Shown one piece after another: positions 1 through 9,395 of a stretch of DNA of 64,000 nt. The translations under genes and the position numbers were made by a program. Within the stretch, counting starts at the first letter, position 1, and the number at the start of each line of letters is the position of its first letter. The DNA comes from Phoma sp. XZ068 (Eukaryota > Ascomycota > Dothideomycetes > Pleosporales > Didymellaceae): NCBI GenBank assembly GCA_004835665.1, contig ML240445.1:1240001-1304000 (forward strand). The letters run 5' to 3'. The notes beneath the pieces were generated by a model. That model had not been told where the DNA came from. It saw only the letters and a program-made list of their open reading frames with translations, and did not search any database.

Positions 1-468
1 TGGCTGAACGATCTGAAGACGAACGGTGGCTTCGCTGTCGACTCGCAGGTCCTTCAGAAGGCCCAGTCTGACTTCACTTCGTACCGTGTTAGCGACGAGG
101 AGACCATCGACACCATCAAGTACATCTTCAACGCAGGTCCTTCGAAGAGCTACGTCCTTGACCCCCACTCCGCCATCGGTATCGCGGCCGCGCTCCGATC
201 TGCTGAGGTTGCAAAGCCACCTTCCACACATCACATCTCACTTGCGACAGCACACCCTGCTAAATTCGCAAACGCAGTCGAGCTGGCCTTACCAGAGCAG
301 AAGGAGTACTTCCAGGAGAAGGTTCTGCCAGTTGAGTTCAAGGGTCTTGAGGACAAGCCCAGGAGAGTCAGTCATGCTAAGAAGTCAGAAGGCTGGCAGG
401 GTGTTCGTAAGATTGTTATTGCAGAGGTAGAAGCTGAGTTACAAGCTGCTGAGCAAGAGGGCCAGTAG
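1..468 (+). CDS. THR4: Threonine synthase, C-terminal part (5' end outside window)
   Basis: The reading frame is open from base 1 to a TAG at 466-468 and gives the last 155 residues of a protein whose start lies outside the window. The segments DPHSAIG and ISLATAHPAKFANAV match the C-terminal region of fungal threonine synthase, a pyridoxal-phosphate enzyme that converts O-phosphohomoserine to threonine in the cytosol. The catalytic lysine lies further upstream and is not visible. No intron is needed in this part. The C-terminus ends in a charged stretch rich in Glu and Gln. The call rests on these family segments. A different open frame starting at base 26 is a shadow. Confidence 0.85.
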   Translation, partial: WLNDLKTNGGFAVDSQVLQKAQSDFTSYRVSDEETIDTIKYIFNAGPSKSYVLDPHSAIGIAAALRSAEVAKPPSTHHISLATAHPAKFANAVELALPEQKEYFQEKVLPVEFKGLEDKPRRVSHAKKSEGWQGVRKIVIAEVEAELQAAEQEGQ

Positions 469-762
469 AGATGTTGGTATGACGATGACTTGCATGTAGA
501 AGACGCGCTTTAGCATATTGGATAGGCGGACGGTTACAGCAGGGAAATATAGACTTTCTTACATTCAATGATTGTCCATACATGAACCAAAAAGTTCCAA
601 GACTATTCACCAGATTTCGGGAGCAGCCTCATCCCTGTGTATAATCGAATAATTGCAAGGCTGAGAGCTCCATGCCCCACACCCAAGCTCCAAGCTTCAC
701 CCCACCATGGTACTCCAAACTGTCTCACCCAAACCTCCCCAACCTCTATAACCACTGCCAAC

Positions 763-1359
763 ATGGCAACAACCACAGAAACCTCAACTGCATTTCAATT
801 TCCACCCCACTACTCCTTCCCGCCATTCTTCACCCTCCAACCCGTCGCCACAACACGCTCCTCGCAACTCCAATCCTGGTCCACATTCATCCAATCCTAC
901 TGCCGCCACCACCGCATCTTCTCACTCTCGCTCATCGACGCCCTCTCGACGCCCTTATTCCACAACACGACGCTGGCGCGGCAGCTCTCGCTGCGCGACG
1001 CAAAAGCAATACTCACATGGATGGCGAGCGTCGAAGGCGGGCAGCGTGCCGAATTCATATCCAGCACGGGCTCCAAGTCTAAGAAGGCAGCGGATGAGGG
1101 TGAAGGCGGACGCGTGTGGATATACTGGCGACGGCCGGAGGAGTGGGCGGCGCAGCTAGAGGAGTGGGTGGATAAGACAGGGCAAAAGGGTGTGGTGCTT
1201 ACGTTGTATGAGATTGTGGAGGGGGAGGCGAGTGCGAAGGAGGAGTTTGCGGGCATGGATATGGAGTTGTTGAGGACGAGTTTGGGTGTTTGTGTGAAGA
1301 GGGGGAAGGCACAGATATTTTCGAGTGGGGGTGAGGGTGAGGGTGTCAAGTTCTTCTAG
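763..1359 (+). CDS. VPS25: ESCRT-II subunit VPS25
   Basis: A single-exon gene of 198 residues. The frame stays open upstream to 637, but the ATG at 763 (MATTTETSTAFQFPPHYSFP) gives the usual family length and puts the conserved N-terminal PPHYSFPPFFTLQP motif near the start. This motif and the later WIYWRRPEEWAAQLEEWV segment are typical of VPS25, which has two winged-helix domains. VPS25 is the part of ESCRT-II that contacts ESCRT-III (VPS20) and helps sort ubiquitylated cargo into multivesicular bodies. An acidic, lysine-rich insert (KSKKAADEGEGG) separates the two winged helices. The gene converges on BRC1, with about 310 bp between the stops. Confidence 0.9.
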   Translation: MATTTETSTAFQFPPHYSFPPFFTLQPVATTRSSQLQSWSTFIQSYCRHHRIFSLSLIDALSTPLFHNTTLARQLSLRDAKAILTWMASVEGGQRAEFISSTGSKSKKAADEGEGGRVWIYWRRPEEWAAQLEEWVDKTGQKGVVLTLYEIVEGEASAKEEFAGMDMELLRTSLGVCVKRGKAQIFSSGGEGEGVKFF

Positions 1360-1669
1360 AGGAGTGCTCGCATTCATCCCGGGGTTCTAAGCAGAAGTGT
1401 CAGAGTCCAGGTCACACATTTACTATGCAGCATGGCGTTATGGTTTGGAAATACCCTGAAGGTGGATGGCTGGTGGATTGCATTTGCATCGGATATCGTC
1501 AACAGGCAACAGCTATCAATACAAACATATCAATGTCGTCCTTCCAAGATCCGCAAATGTCGTAGGCTCAACTTCGGCCGAGAAATCGCTTGTACGCTGT
1601 CCTGAACCCAATGCCTGTACCCGAACGCCTACCGCTCTACCTGTCATTAGCAATGGCTCAACAACTCTA
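1360..1669. other. Convergent 3' intergenic region
   Basis: About 310 bp between the stop codons of VPS25 and the BRCT-repeat gene. It presumably holds both 3' untranslated regions. No coding signal is seen. Confidence 0.6.
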
Positions 1670-4328
1670 TCATGATTTCGCTGCCTTGACTACCTCCTCG
1701 GTAAGCTCCCACTCAGGCTTCCAGTGCACGTATTGTGCCATAGCGTTGATCAGCAGCCATTCCGTCTTTACAATCCGCGGGACCATGTCGTGCTTCTTTG
1801 CCAAATCTCGGAACTTGGCCCAGTTGGTGAACTCCTTGCTGTTAGCGTCGGAGATGAGGTACAGGACATCGCCTTCGTCTTCCTTTTGATTCTGACTTTC
1901 TTCGCCAGCAGAGGCGTCGATAGCCCGTTTTGTTGCCGTTATGTTGGTCGTTCGACCCTTCCAGAGCGAGCACTTGCCGCCGTTGGCTTCTATTATGTCT
2001 TTGTACGTTTCGAAGCCCCCCGGCACCTTCTCTGTGCAGAAGATTGTCCAGTCCCGGAAGAGTCGGTGCTTATTTTGTATCGCTCGGTCAACAGCGTCGG
2101 CCATCTTGAAGCCATGCTCTTTCTCAAAGTCTCGGACATCCATGGCATGTTTTTCTGGAGGCGGGAGCTTGTTGTTCTTCAAGGCGAAGTCGATATACGA
2201 TGATCCGACTAATGCTGGTCCGCAAGCCATGGCCGCGACAAACTTTTTAGTCCTTACAGCGTGCGGCGCACAGAGAATATCAACCTTCTTGAAGTCTTCT
2301 GTGATGAAGAGACCAAGCTCACGCAGCCGAGCCTTGTCCTTGGACTCCTTGTCCATGTTGCCAGCCCATCGCTCATCCTTGGATACTAACATGCGGAACT
2401 TGATGGGCTCGAGTTTGTCCTTCTTGGCTTTCTTGTTTCTCGTGGGTGCTTCTGTCTCCTCGTCTTCGGATTGATCATCCTGATCGAGCTCGTCTGCTGA
2501 GCGTTTACTAGACACAGAATCACGTCCTCCCTTCGTTTTTTTCACCCGATCTGCAACCTCGTCTTCTGCCCTTCGTTTGCCACCATGTATAACGCCACCT
2601 TTGCGCTTCATCTCCTTTTCAAACGCTGCTATGTCATCTGCAGCATTGTGGAGTTTCGAAAGCGCTCTGTCTTTCGCGCCTCTGCTCCCTGGTGTTAGAT
2701 TCTCCTTTCCATCATTTCGCACAGGAACCGGTGTCTTGTCAACATCAGTCGACTTTGTGCGCTTCGTCTTTTCTGCTGCTGGTGAGCTGCGAGCCACTGA
2801 GTCACTTGTTGCTCTGCCTATCGGTAGGCTCTCTGCCGCCAAGTCAGCTGCCGGTACTGCCGGCGCCTTGATCGTTTTCACAGGCTTGCGTGCTGTGGGA
2901 AAGAACATCCTTTCAGTGGCATCGCGATCAATCTCTGTTTGGCCCAGTACTTCTCCAAGGTTCGTGCGCGAAGGGAAATAGGTGTAGCGATTATCCGATA
3001 TAGGCATAAGCTTGCACTTAGCGTAGCTGTCCTCCAGCCAGAGATGGTTGATAACGTTCACGGCCCATTCCTGTGCAGCATCGCATTTCTCACTATTCTT
3101 GTGCGCGGCAACGAGATGTGTGTTGTCCTGCTTAAATGTTTTTGTGAACTCAGCGCCGGTGGCTCGGACGAGGTTCTCAAGATAGACACGTGCTTCGCCG
3201 GTGTAACTCGATATACTGATTTTAAACCCCTCGAATCCTGGTATGCCATTGCGCGGTCTTGGGTAATGCATTAGCCGTCGCATCGGGTTCGTCCAGATGT
3301 TGTGTGTTATGAGGTAGTAAAGCCAGCTGAGATTGCCCACGTCCTTCCCATCCTGCGATGCCTTGACAAAATCATCCCCATCCCGATAATTACACACATA
3401 TATATTCGCCTCTTTGATCTTGGTGGTCATGTCTCCGCCACCGTTCTTGATCATGACCGATATGATACCCTTGAGTCTGCTATTGAGATTGAGGTCCTCG
3501 CTCAGCTTTATTTTCTTCCCAGAAAATGCCTGTATTGCTCGCGGCGCTTCAGAGTGTACTGATGGGGCTCGAGGAACGGGTTCGTTGATTGGATCTGGAG
3601 TGGTCGCATCGCGTATCTGTTGGCTTGTTCGCGCAGTGGGAACAGCGCTGAGCTCTACGTTCAGGATTTCGGGGTCGGGTAGTGTGTACGGTCGCTCTGA
3701 GATTCTGCGGCCAACTTTGAGGCAGTCATCGAACCAGTGTGGCAGTACAATCGTGAGATTGAGGCGCTTACTGATGGCCAGCTGACAGCGGTGGTCGTCG
3801 AGATCTAACGAGATCAGATGTGTAACCGTTTTCGAGAGCTGTTCTGTGAACTGTCCTCCCATAGCAAGCACTCCGCCTTGTATAGCCTCCTTATCCCCAC
3901 TAGGCAGGTTCCCGCAGCATATGATGACATCGCTCATAAACAAGGCAGGATCTGGGCTGTATGTACGAGGGTTTTTCGTCTTATTCCCTTTCAAAGACTG
4001 ATCAACCCATGTCGGCTTCACAACGTGTATCATGAGGTCCAACGCGCGATAGTAATCAGGAAAGTCGGAAGTTGCAGATACAATGTAGTTGATCTCTTCG
4101 AGCCGGTCGATGCGCCCGTTGGAGGCGTCAAAGGGTATTAAGGTGCCACTTGCGGCGGCTATATCATTTTGCAGCTATACATCGCGTCAGTATAGTTATT
4201 ATTCCATGGCAAGACAGCATTGTACTGACCTGGCTGAGGCGGTCTTCTGAGAGACCATTGGGTATGATTGTGAAGCTGAAGTCTCCGAGGAGACCTTTTG
4301 AATCATCCAACATCGTTGTATCCTCCAT
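1670..4328 (-). CDS. BRC1: Six-BRCT DNA-damage scaffold Brc1/Rtt107
   Basis: Two exons on the minus strand, 4328-4230 and 4174-1670, encode 867 residues. The intron 4229-4175 begins GTCAGT and ends TATAG. The protein has four N-terminal BRCT repeats (roughly residues 10-90, 110-195, 230-320 and 330-420), a charged low-complexity linker rich in Lys, Asp and Glu (about 440-620), and two C-terminal BRCT repeats (about 625-710 and 740-850). This 4+2 layout is that of fission yeast Brc1 and budding yeast Rtt107. These proteins bind gamma-H2A at stalled or collapsed forks and bring in Smc5/6 and nucleases. The start gives MEDTTMLDDSKGLL followed directly by the first BRCT strand. MCB-like repeats lie about 100 bp upstream. 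Sure of the architecture; orthology is inferred. Confidence 0.85.
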
Positions 4329-5167
4329 GGTGGACGAGTGTGGGACGTAACTTCGGCGGGCGCAAAGCGCGCTGGTGTTGTCGATGTTCGCTTCACCGAA
4401 GGCGGCGCGTCGGAGGAAAGCGCGACGCGACGCGCTTCACGTGATGTCGTCCCACCTTTCCTCGTCACTCTGTATAGTCAATATGACCTGTGATATTGTT
4501 TTCCAGCTGCAACGTTGCCTGAAGAATTTCAACGCGGAAGACAGCTATCGGGTCGTAGAGTCAACATCAACAACACGCAGTCCTAGCATCATGCGTAATG
4601 TCCCGGATTCTCTCCAAATCAGTTCACATTGATGGAGCGTACAGTCGATCTGAATAAGCTTATGCTGTTTTCTACTCTGTTTCAACCAGCGAACAGGTTT
4701 CACACTCCCTGGATGTAGTTTCAATGATCCCTTTAACGCCATGCCTGAGAGTATCGATATGGCATTGCGACTTCGATTGATTACCTCTTTGGTTGAGAGT
4801 ATATACGTCTTACTTACTAGTAGCGTTACCTGTTCCGATACCGCAGCCTAAGGTTCTTTTCAGTCTTGCTGTATGTTGCTAAAACGATATCGCATTGACA
4901 TGAACTTTGCGACCCTTAGCGCCATATCGGCGTGGACCTCGGCATTTGTGCTACCCCAGATTCACGGCAATTCGTCACGACACCTCCGTCTACCACGGCC
5001 AAACGATACCCGCGCCCAAAGCAACAGTCCTCGCTATCTTTTAATCAGCCCATTCTCTCACTTGAACATCTCTTAGTATTCTTCTCCCTTGTCTAGCGTG
5101 CACCCACCTGGCGGTCTTTTATCTCTACATTGATCAGGCTGAGCTTCCAGACTAGCGTGTTCTCACA
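4329..5167. other. Divergent promoter region between BRC1 and the alpha/beta hydrolase
   Basis: 839 bp between two start codons pointing away from each other. On the BRC1 side, GC-rich repeats carrying ACGCG cores and a CACGTG box lie at 4421-4443. The hydrolase side is ordinary, with pyrimidine-rich stretches near 5050-5130. No ORF here looks coding. Confidence 0.5.
4421..4443 (-). promoter_or_regulatory. Tandem MCB-like boxes and CACGTG upstream of BRC1
   Basis: Two overlapping ACGCG cores (at about 4425-4433) are followed by a CACGTG palindrome at 4438-4443, roughly 95-115 bp upstream of the BRC1 start. ACGCG-type MluI cell-cycle boxes are known sites of MBF/SBF factors that drive G1/S genes. 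A replication-repair gene would fit such control. The function is inferred from motif and position only. Confidence 0.3.
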
Positions 5168-6624
5168 ATGTCGTCACAATACTTCCGTCTAGATGAGCAC
5201 AAGATAGAAGCGTCGCATATCCGCGGCTTTCCTAGAGCTCTTTCGACTAACGAGAACGATACGTTGCACCTTGCTGTAAAGCAGTACACACCGCTCAATA
5301 ATCCCAACCCACAAGAAGGAGATATTACAATCATTGCAGCACACGCAAATGCATTTCCAAAGGTATGATAGCCAATTCCGAAAGCCTAGAAACACCGCAG
5401 CCACACCTGGTTTCAACGAAATCTCACCGATTGGTTGGTCCGAAGACTCAAGGTACAACATCGCTAACTATGATAGGAACTTTATGAGCCGCTTTGGGAC
5501 GAACTTCTACAGCGAAGCCAAAGGTTCGGGTTCAAGATCCGTAGCATCTGGATTACAGATGTTGTCCATCAAGGACACAGCAGTGTTCTCAATGAAGATA
5601 AGCTCGGGAACGATCGTAATTCACCACAATCCCCAGTCCAAGACACCCTCACTCACGTAGTCCAGCATCATGGCTCGACCACAGCCGTGACCTCCTCCAC
5701 ATGGTCAATACCTTCTCACGCCAAATGCCACGCCCTATCATCGGCGTAGGCCACTCCATGGGTGGAGCCCAACTCGCCTACCTCGCTATGCTGCACCCAC
5801 GCCTCTTCGAAACTCTGGTGCTCATCGACCCTGTCATCCAGAGTAAGGTTTCCGTCCTTGGTAACGTCGGCCCAGCATTCGCGTCTGCAAAACGAAGAGA
5901 CATCTGGCCCTCACGCGCTGAAGCCGTGAAAGGATTCAAAAAGAGCAAATTCTACCAGACCTGGGACCCACGCGTCTTGGATCGATGGATCGAGCACGGC
6001 CTGCGCGATGGACCCACCAAGTTATTCCCAGATGCGAAGGAAGGACAGGTCACGCTGACGACGACAAAGCATCAAGAAGTTATGACGTTCTTGCGGCCCA
6101 ACTTCAGGAACCGAGGAGGCGAGACAGAACCGGACTCTGCAGACTTCTCGCTGACGAACCCCAAGCTGAATCGCAGGACGCATGCGGATCTTACGCCTTG
6201 TCCGGAACCGCAGGTGCCATTTTATAGGGGAGAAAGCGCGATTGTGTTCAACCAGCTACCTGCGCTGAGGCCGTCTACGTTCTATGTTTTTGGGTCAGAG
6301 TCGTTCCTGACAGACGATGCTATCATTGAGGAGAAGTTGGCATTGACGGGAACGGGTGTGGGAGGCAGTGGCGGTAGGGCGGAAGGGAGAGTCGACAGTG
6401 TTATGGTGCAAGATGCGGGGCATCTCATTCCAATGGAGAAGGTAGAGGAGAGTGCAGATCATATTGGGAAGTGGATTGGGAAGGAAATGGTGAGGTTCTG
6501 GGAATGGGAGACAAAGACAAAGGAGGAGTGGGGAAACAAGAAGGGCATTGAGAGGAGTGTATTGACTGAAAGGTATGTGGAGGAGCTCAACGGGCTCATG
6601 GCGAGGGCCAAACCGAAGCTGTAG
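5168..6624 (+). CDS. Alpha/beta hydrolase, AKT2/Lpx1-like, possibly peroxisomal
   Basis: Three exons (5168-5362, 5477-5615, 5666-6624) encode 430 residues. The second intron is supported because it restores the segment NDPSWLDHSRDLLHMVN just before the nucleophile elbow. The GHSMGG motif puts the nucleophile serine at about residue 142, and DAGHLIPMEK gives the catalytic histidine at about 364. The acid residue was not pinned. The C-terminus is PKL, close to the peroxisomal PTS1 consensus but with a non-standard first residue. Relatives include yeast peroxisomal lipase Lpx1 and the Alternaria AKT2/AFT2 family. The substrate is unknown. There is no cluster of biosynthetic genes here, so a housekeeping peroxisomal esterase role is more likely than metabolite synthesis. 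Confidence 0.8.
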
Positions 6625-7066
6625 ATGGGAGACGATAGATTTCACTATGATCGACGAGAGCTGCGTCGAGGATACGGCTCCCTGCATTCTTTGTGGCTTC
6701 ATTGTAGGTCTTTACAAAAGCAGGGAGGGCTTCAGGACGATGCTTTCAACAAGTCTGCGAGCGGAATTGACCATAAACTCCAGAGGCGTTCGTTCGGCCG
6801 CGCAATAGATGGACGTATATTTTAGTCGAGTAGTGCAAGGTGGCCTGGAGCCAATAGTCGTCATTCTACTCTTTCTTGACATATACACTTTAACTTTTTT
6901 TTGATAAAGATACCTGTGCTCTATGATAATGCCATGTACCAACGCCGTATCAATATTTTCAATCGTGAGCCATGATTCGTCAACATCTTCATCAAACATC
7001 CTATCTTTCATCACATTGTAATCTCCAACATACTTCCGAGACACTTCATTCCCACTCCTAGCAATA
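6625..7066. other. Convergent 3' intergenic region
   Basis: 442 bp between the stops of the hydrolase and Apq12 genes. It is AT-richer towards 6890-6930, with a T-run. No coding signal is seen. Confidence 0.5.
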
Positions 7067-7595
7067 TTATCGCCATCCTTTGCGTCCGCCCTGCTGCTGC
7101 GCCTGCAATCTAATCTGTGCTTCCTGGTCCTGCTGGAATCTCTTCACCTCTCCACTGTACTTCTCGTATTCGCCCACCCAAGTCTGCGCAAGATCTTGCA
7201 CATCGTGGATAAACCCTTCCACACCTCTGTTGTATATCCATAGCCCGATCAACCCTATGCCGCCCCATAGCACCAATCTAAAGACAAGATTCACCCAGAA
7301 CAGCACGGCGCGGTACATCATGTCGAGGATCTTGAAGCTGATGAACAGTGCGGCGACGACAACGAGGATAGACGCGGCATCAGGCTGTGTAACAAGCCGT
7401 GTGAATAGGGGCGTGAGATGTGTCTGCAGCGTGCGGAAGATGCCGAATGCGGTCGTGACAAAGGTGAGCAGCGGTGACGCGATGGACGGCGGGAGCAGCC
7501 GCGGCAGAAGTGTAACGTAGTCTGTACGCCATGTTAGTCATGGGCTTCCAGAAGGCCGGTGAGTGTTTGGGCTACGCGCCTTGGACGAACTCCAT
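7067..7595 (-). CDS. APQ12: Apq12-family nuclear envelope membrane protein
   Basis: The main exon 7521-7067 encodes two close membrane segments (around SILVVVAALFISFKIL and VNLVFRLVLWGGIGLIGLWI) followed by an amphipathic, Gln-rich tail. This is typical of Apq12, a small ER/nuclear-envelope protein needed for nuclear pore assembly and lipid homeostasis. The exon has no usable ATG near its 5' end. A 16-nt first exon at 7595-7580 (MEFVQ) joins in frame only if the intron 7579-7522 uses a GC donor (AAG|GCGCGT) and a TACAG acceptor. The total is 156 residues. The product call is firm; the first exon is an inference. A start at the internal ATG (7321) would lose the first membrane segment. Confidence 0.7.
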
Positions 7596-8807
7596 GGTGA
7601 GGCGTGGGCGAGGTGATGGATGCAGTCGAGTGCGGGACGCGGAGGCGCGTTTGCGCGGGGTGGAGAAATGTTGCGACGGTTGATTGCGCGTGCAGCGGTG
7701 CGAAGCGGTGAACCGGTCAAGGCAGGTGGAGTGTCAATGCGGTGGTGTCGCGCTGGGCGAGCGCTGAGACGTGCTCTTCAGTCGGTGTGGTTTGCTATGT
7801 GTCTGTGCGGGCAGTGACAGCTGTTTCGCTCAGGGTCCTGGTCATCTTTGTCGTCCAGCTTTCACTCCATCCACGGCGCTAGCATGTTCCCTCTCGCTTA
7901 GCCTCACGCGGCACCGCATCCCCACAAAGCTCCAAGCCAGGTGTATCACGACTGCACGACATCGTGGGGTGTTCCTGGTCGCTCGAGCGAGCATATTCGG
8001 TGACTGACTTGCTCCGCTCTTTGCGCTAAGCCCGCGGCTTTCCCTTCGCCTTGGATGAGAACGATGTGGGTCGGCTCCGATGGCGGGATCATCATAGTCT
8101 GGCGATTAGGTTCGAGATCTAAGGGGATGGGTGAACTGGCGGTGAAAGGATTCCTTCGCACGGAGTTTCCAGACGTCTTGGTACCGGCAGCCGGACGCAC
8201 CGAGGAGGATGAGGATTGCCGACACGGTACGAAGTGCGTCAAACGAGATGAGCGTAACCATGTCACATTAGGTCGATCAAGTGAAGTGCAGCATTAATGG
8301 AGTGTATACAGAGCTGTGTTCATTCTGTTCGACTACTCGTGAGCGTTTGCTCGTCCTGCTACCTAGCTATATGGTTCCCTTGCTTGTTGCGTTGCAACAT
8401 CTCCAACCCGCGGTGTGACCTCTAGTCCACCTCTAATAATCTGCTTCGCGTCATGGCGGAATACAAAGAAACAAGGCCGAAGCCTGTGTAGGTGACAAAT
8501 GTCTGGTATCACAGATGCAAAAGCTGCCCAAAACGCCGGCTGATAAAGTCATATGCTGTCATGAAAGTGTAAAGTGGAAGGATAATATGTCAACTGACGA
8601 CCAAATGGCACGCTGGCCGGTGGTGGGTTGCACGGTTGTACAGCGGGGATGGACGTGATCGATGATGGCGGGGTGACCGTCTTTGTACGACTTCGAGTTG
8701 TCAAGCTGCCCTGCAGGGGAACGACCGTCCAGTCGGTATTGGTGCTTTCCCTGATAGTTGCTCGTGCTAAGGGGTCCACATGGCGGCCCTCAAAATGTGG
8801 CGACTAT
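7596..8807. other. Gene-free interval between APQ12 and a membrane protein gene
   Basis: About 1.2 kb upstream of APQ12 and downstream of the next minus-strand gene. It likely contains the APQ12 promoter and the 3' untranslated region of the neighbour. Short ORFs here lack family resemblance and overlap one another on both strands. Confidence 0.4.
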
Positions 8808-9395
8808 TCAAACCCAGTGTTCGGGTCTCTTCTGGTGGGCCTCATGGTCTGCTTCAAATTCGAACCTAAACGCCGATGCTTCTGACATTGAAGGTTGATG
8901 ACGGATCAAAGGCTGTGATTTGCGAGAACCGTAGGAACCAACAACGAAGTCACTGTTGGTAGAAGTGGGCGAGTATGGTGTTGGTGGCCGGTCGGCAATA
9001 GTGGAAGCAACGCTTGACTTCCTCCGTGCTCGCTCTGGCTTGCGGATCGAGTCTCTTGGTGATTGAAGAGGAGGTGAGATGTCCTCTGGTGTCGGTGACC
9101 GGCGATGGTCATATAGATCCAGTTCCTTCTCGAACATGGTGGGTGACGTCTCATGGCGTACGACTGCTGGGTGCATTGGCCGGATGCCATACTTCTCATT
9201 GCGTTGTGCATGCTCACTGGGGCGCCGCCATGACTCGAAGACGGAGTCGTCCAAAGGTGTGACAGCACGGAGAGAGAACCCTCGAACCCTTCTCTTATTA
9301 CGCTTCCAGCAGAAGAGTACTGCAACTGAAACTCCAGCGAGAACAAGAGTGCCCACGACGGCACCAAGGATGATATAAAGCTTTGTCTCGTCCAT
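8808..9395 (-). CDS. Single-pass membrane protein with long cytoplasmic tail, unknown function
   Basis: A 195-residue single-exon ORF starting at MDETKLYIILGAVVGTLVLA. An upstream in-frame start at 9437 would add 14 residues, but the ATG at 9395 puts the hydrophobic segment (about residues 5-29) right at the N-terminus. The segment is followed by WKRNKRR, so the C-terminal tail should face the cytosol. The tail is rich in Ser, Pro, Arg and Glu, with several SP/TP sites (RRSPTPEDISPP, DRPPTPYSPTS) that look like phosphorylation targets. Small proteins of this shape are widespread in filamentous ascomycetes and uncharacterised. The family is not recognised. Confidence 0.6.
   Translation of the reverse strand: MDETKLYIILGAVVGTLVLAGVSVAVLFCWKRNKRRVRGFSLRAVTPLDDSVFESWRRPSEHAQRNEKYGIRPMHPAVVRHETSPTMFEKELDLYDHRRSPTPEDISPPLQSPRDSIRKPERARRKSSVASTIADRPPTPYSPTSTNSDFVVGSYGSRKSQPLIRHQPSMSEASAFRFEFEADHEAHQKRPEHWV

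Noticed and set aside
4199..4468. Minus-strand ORF overlapping the BRC1 first exon
   Set aside because: It runs in a different frame from the exon that completes the first BRCT repeat.
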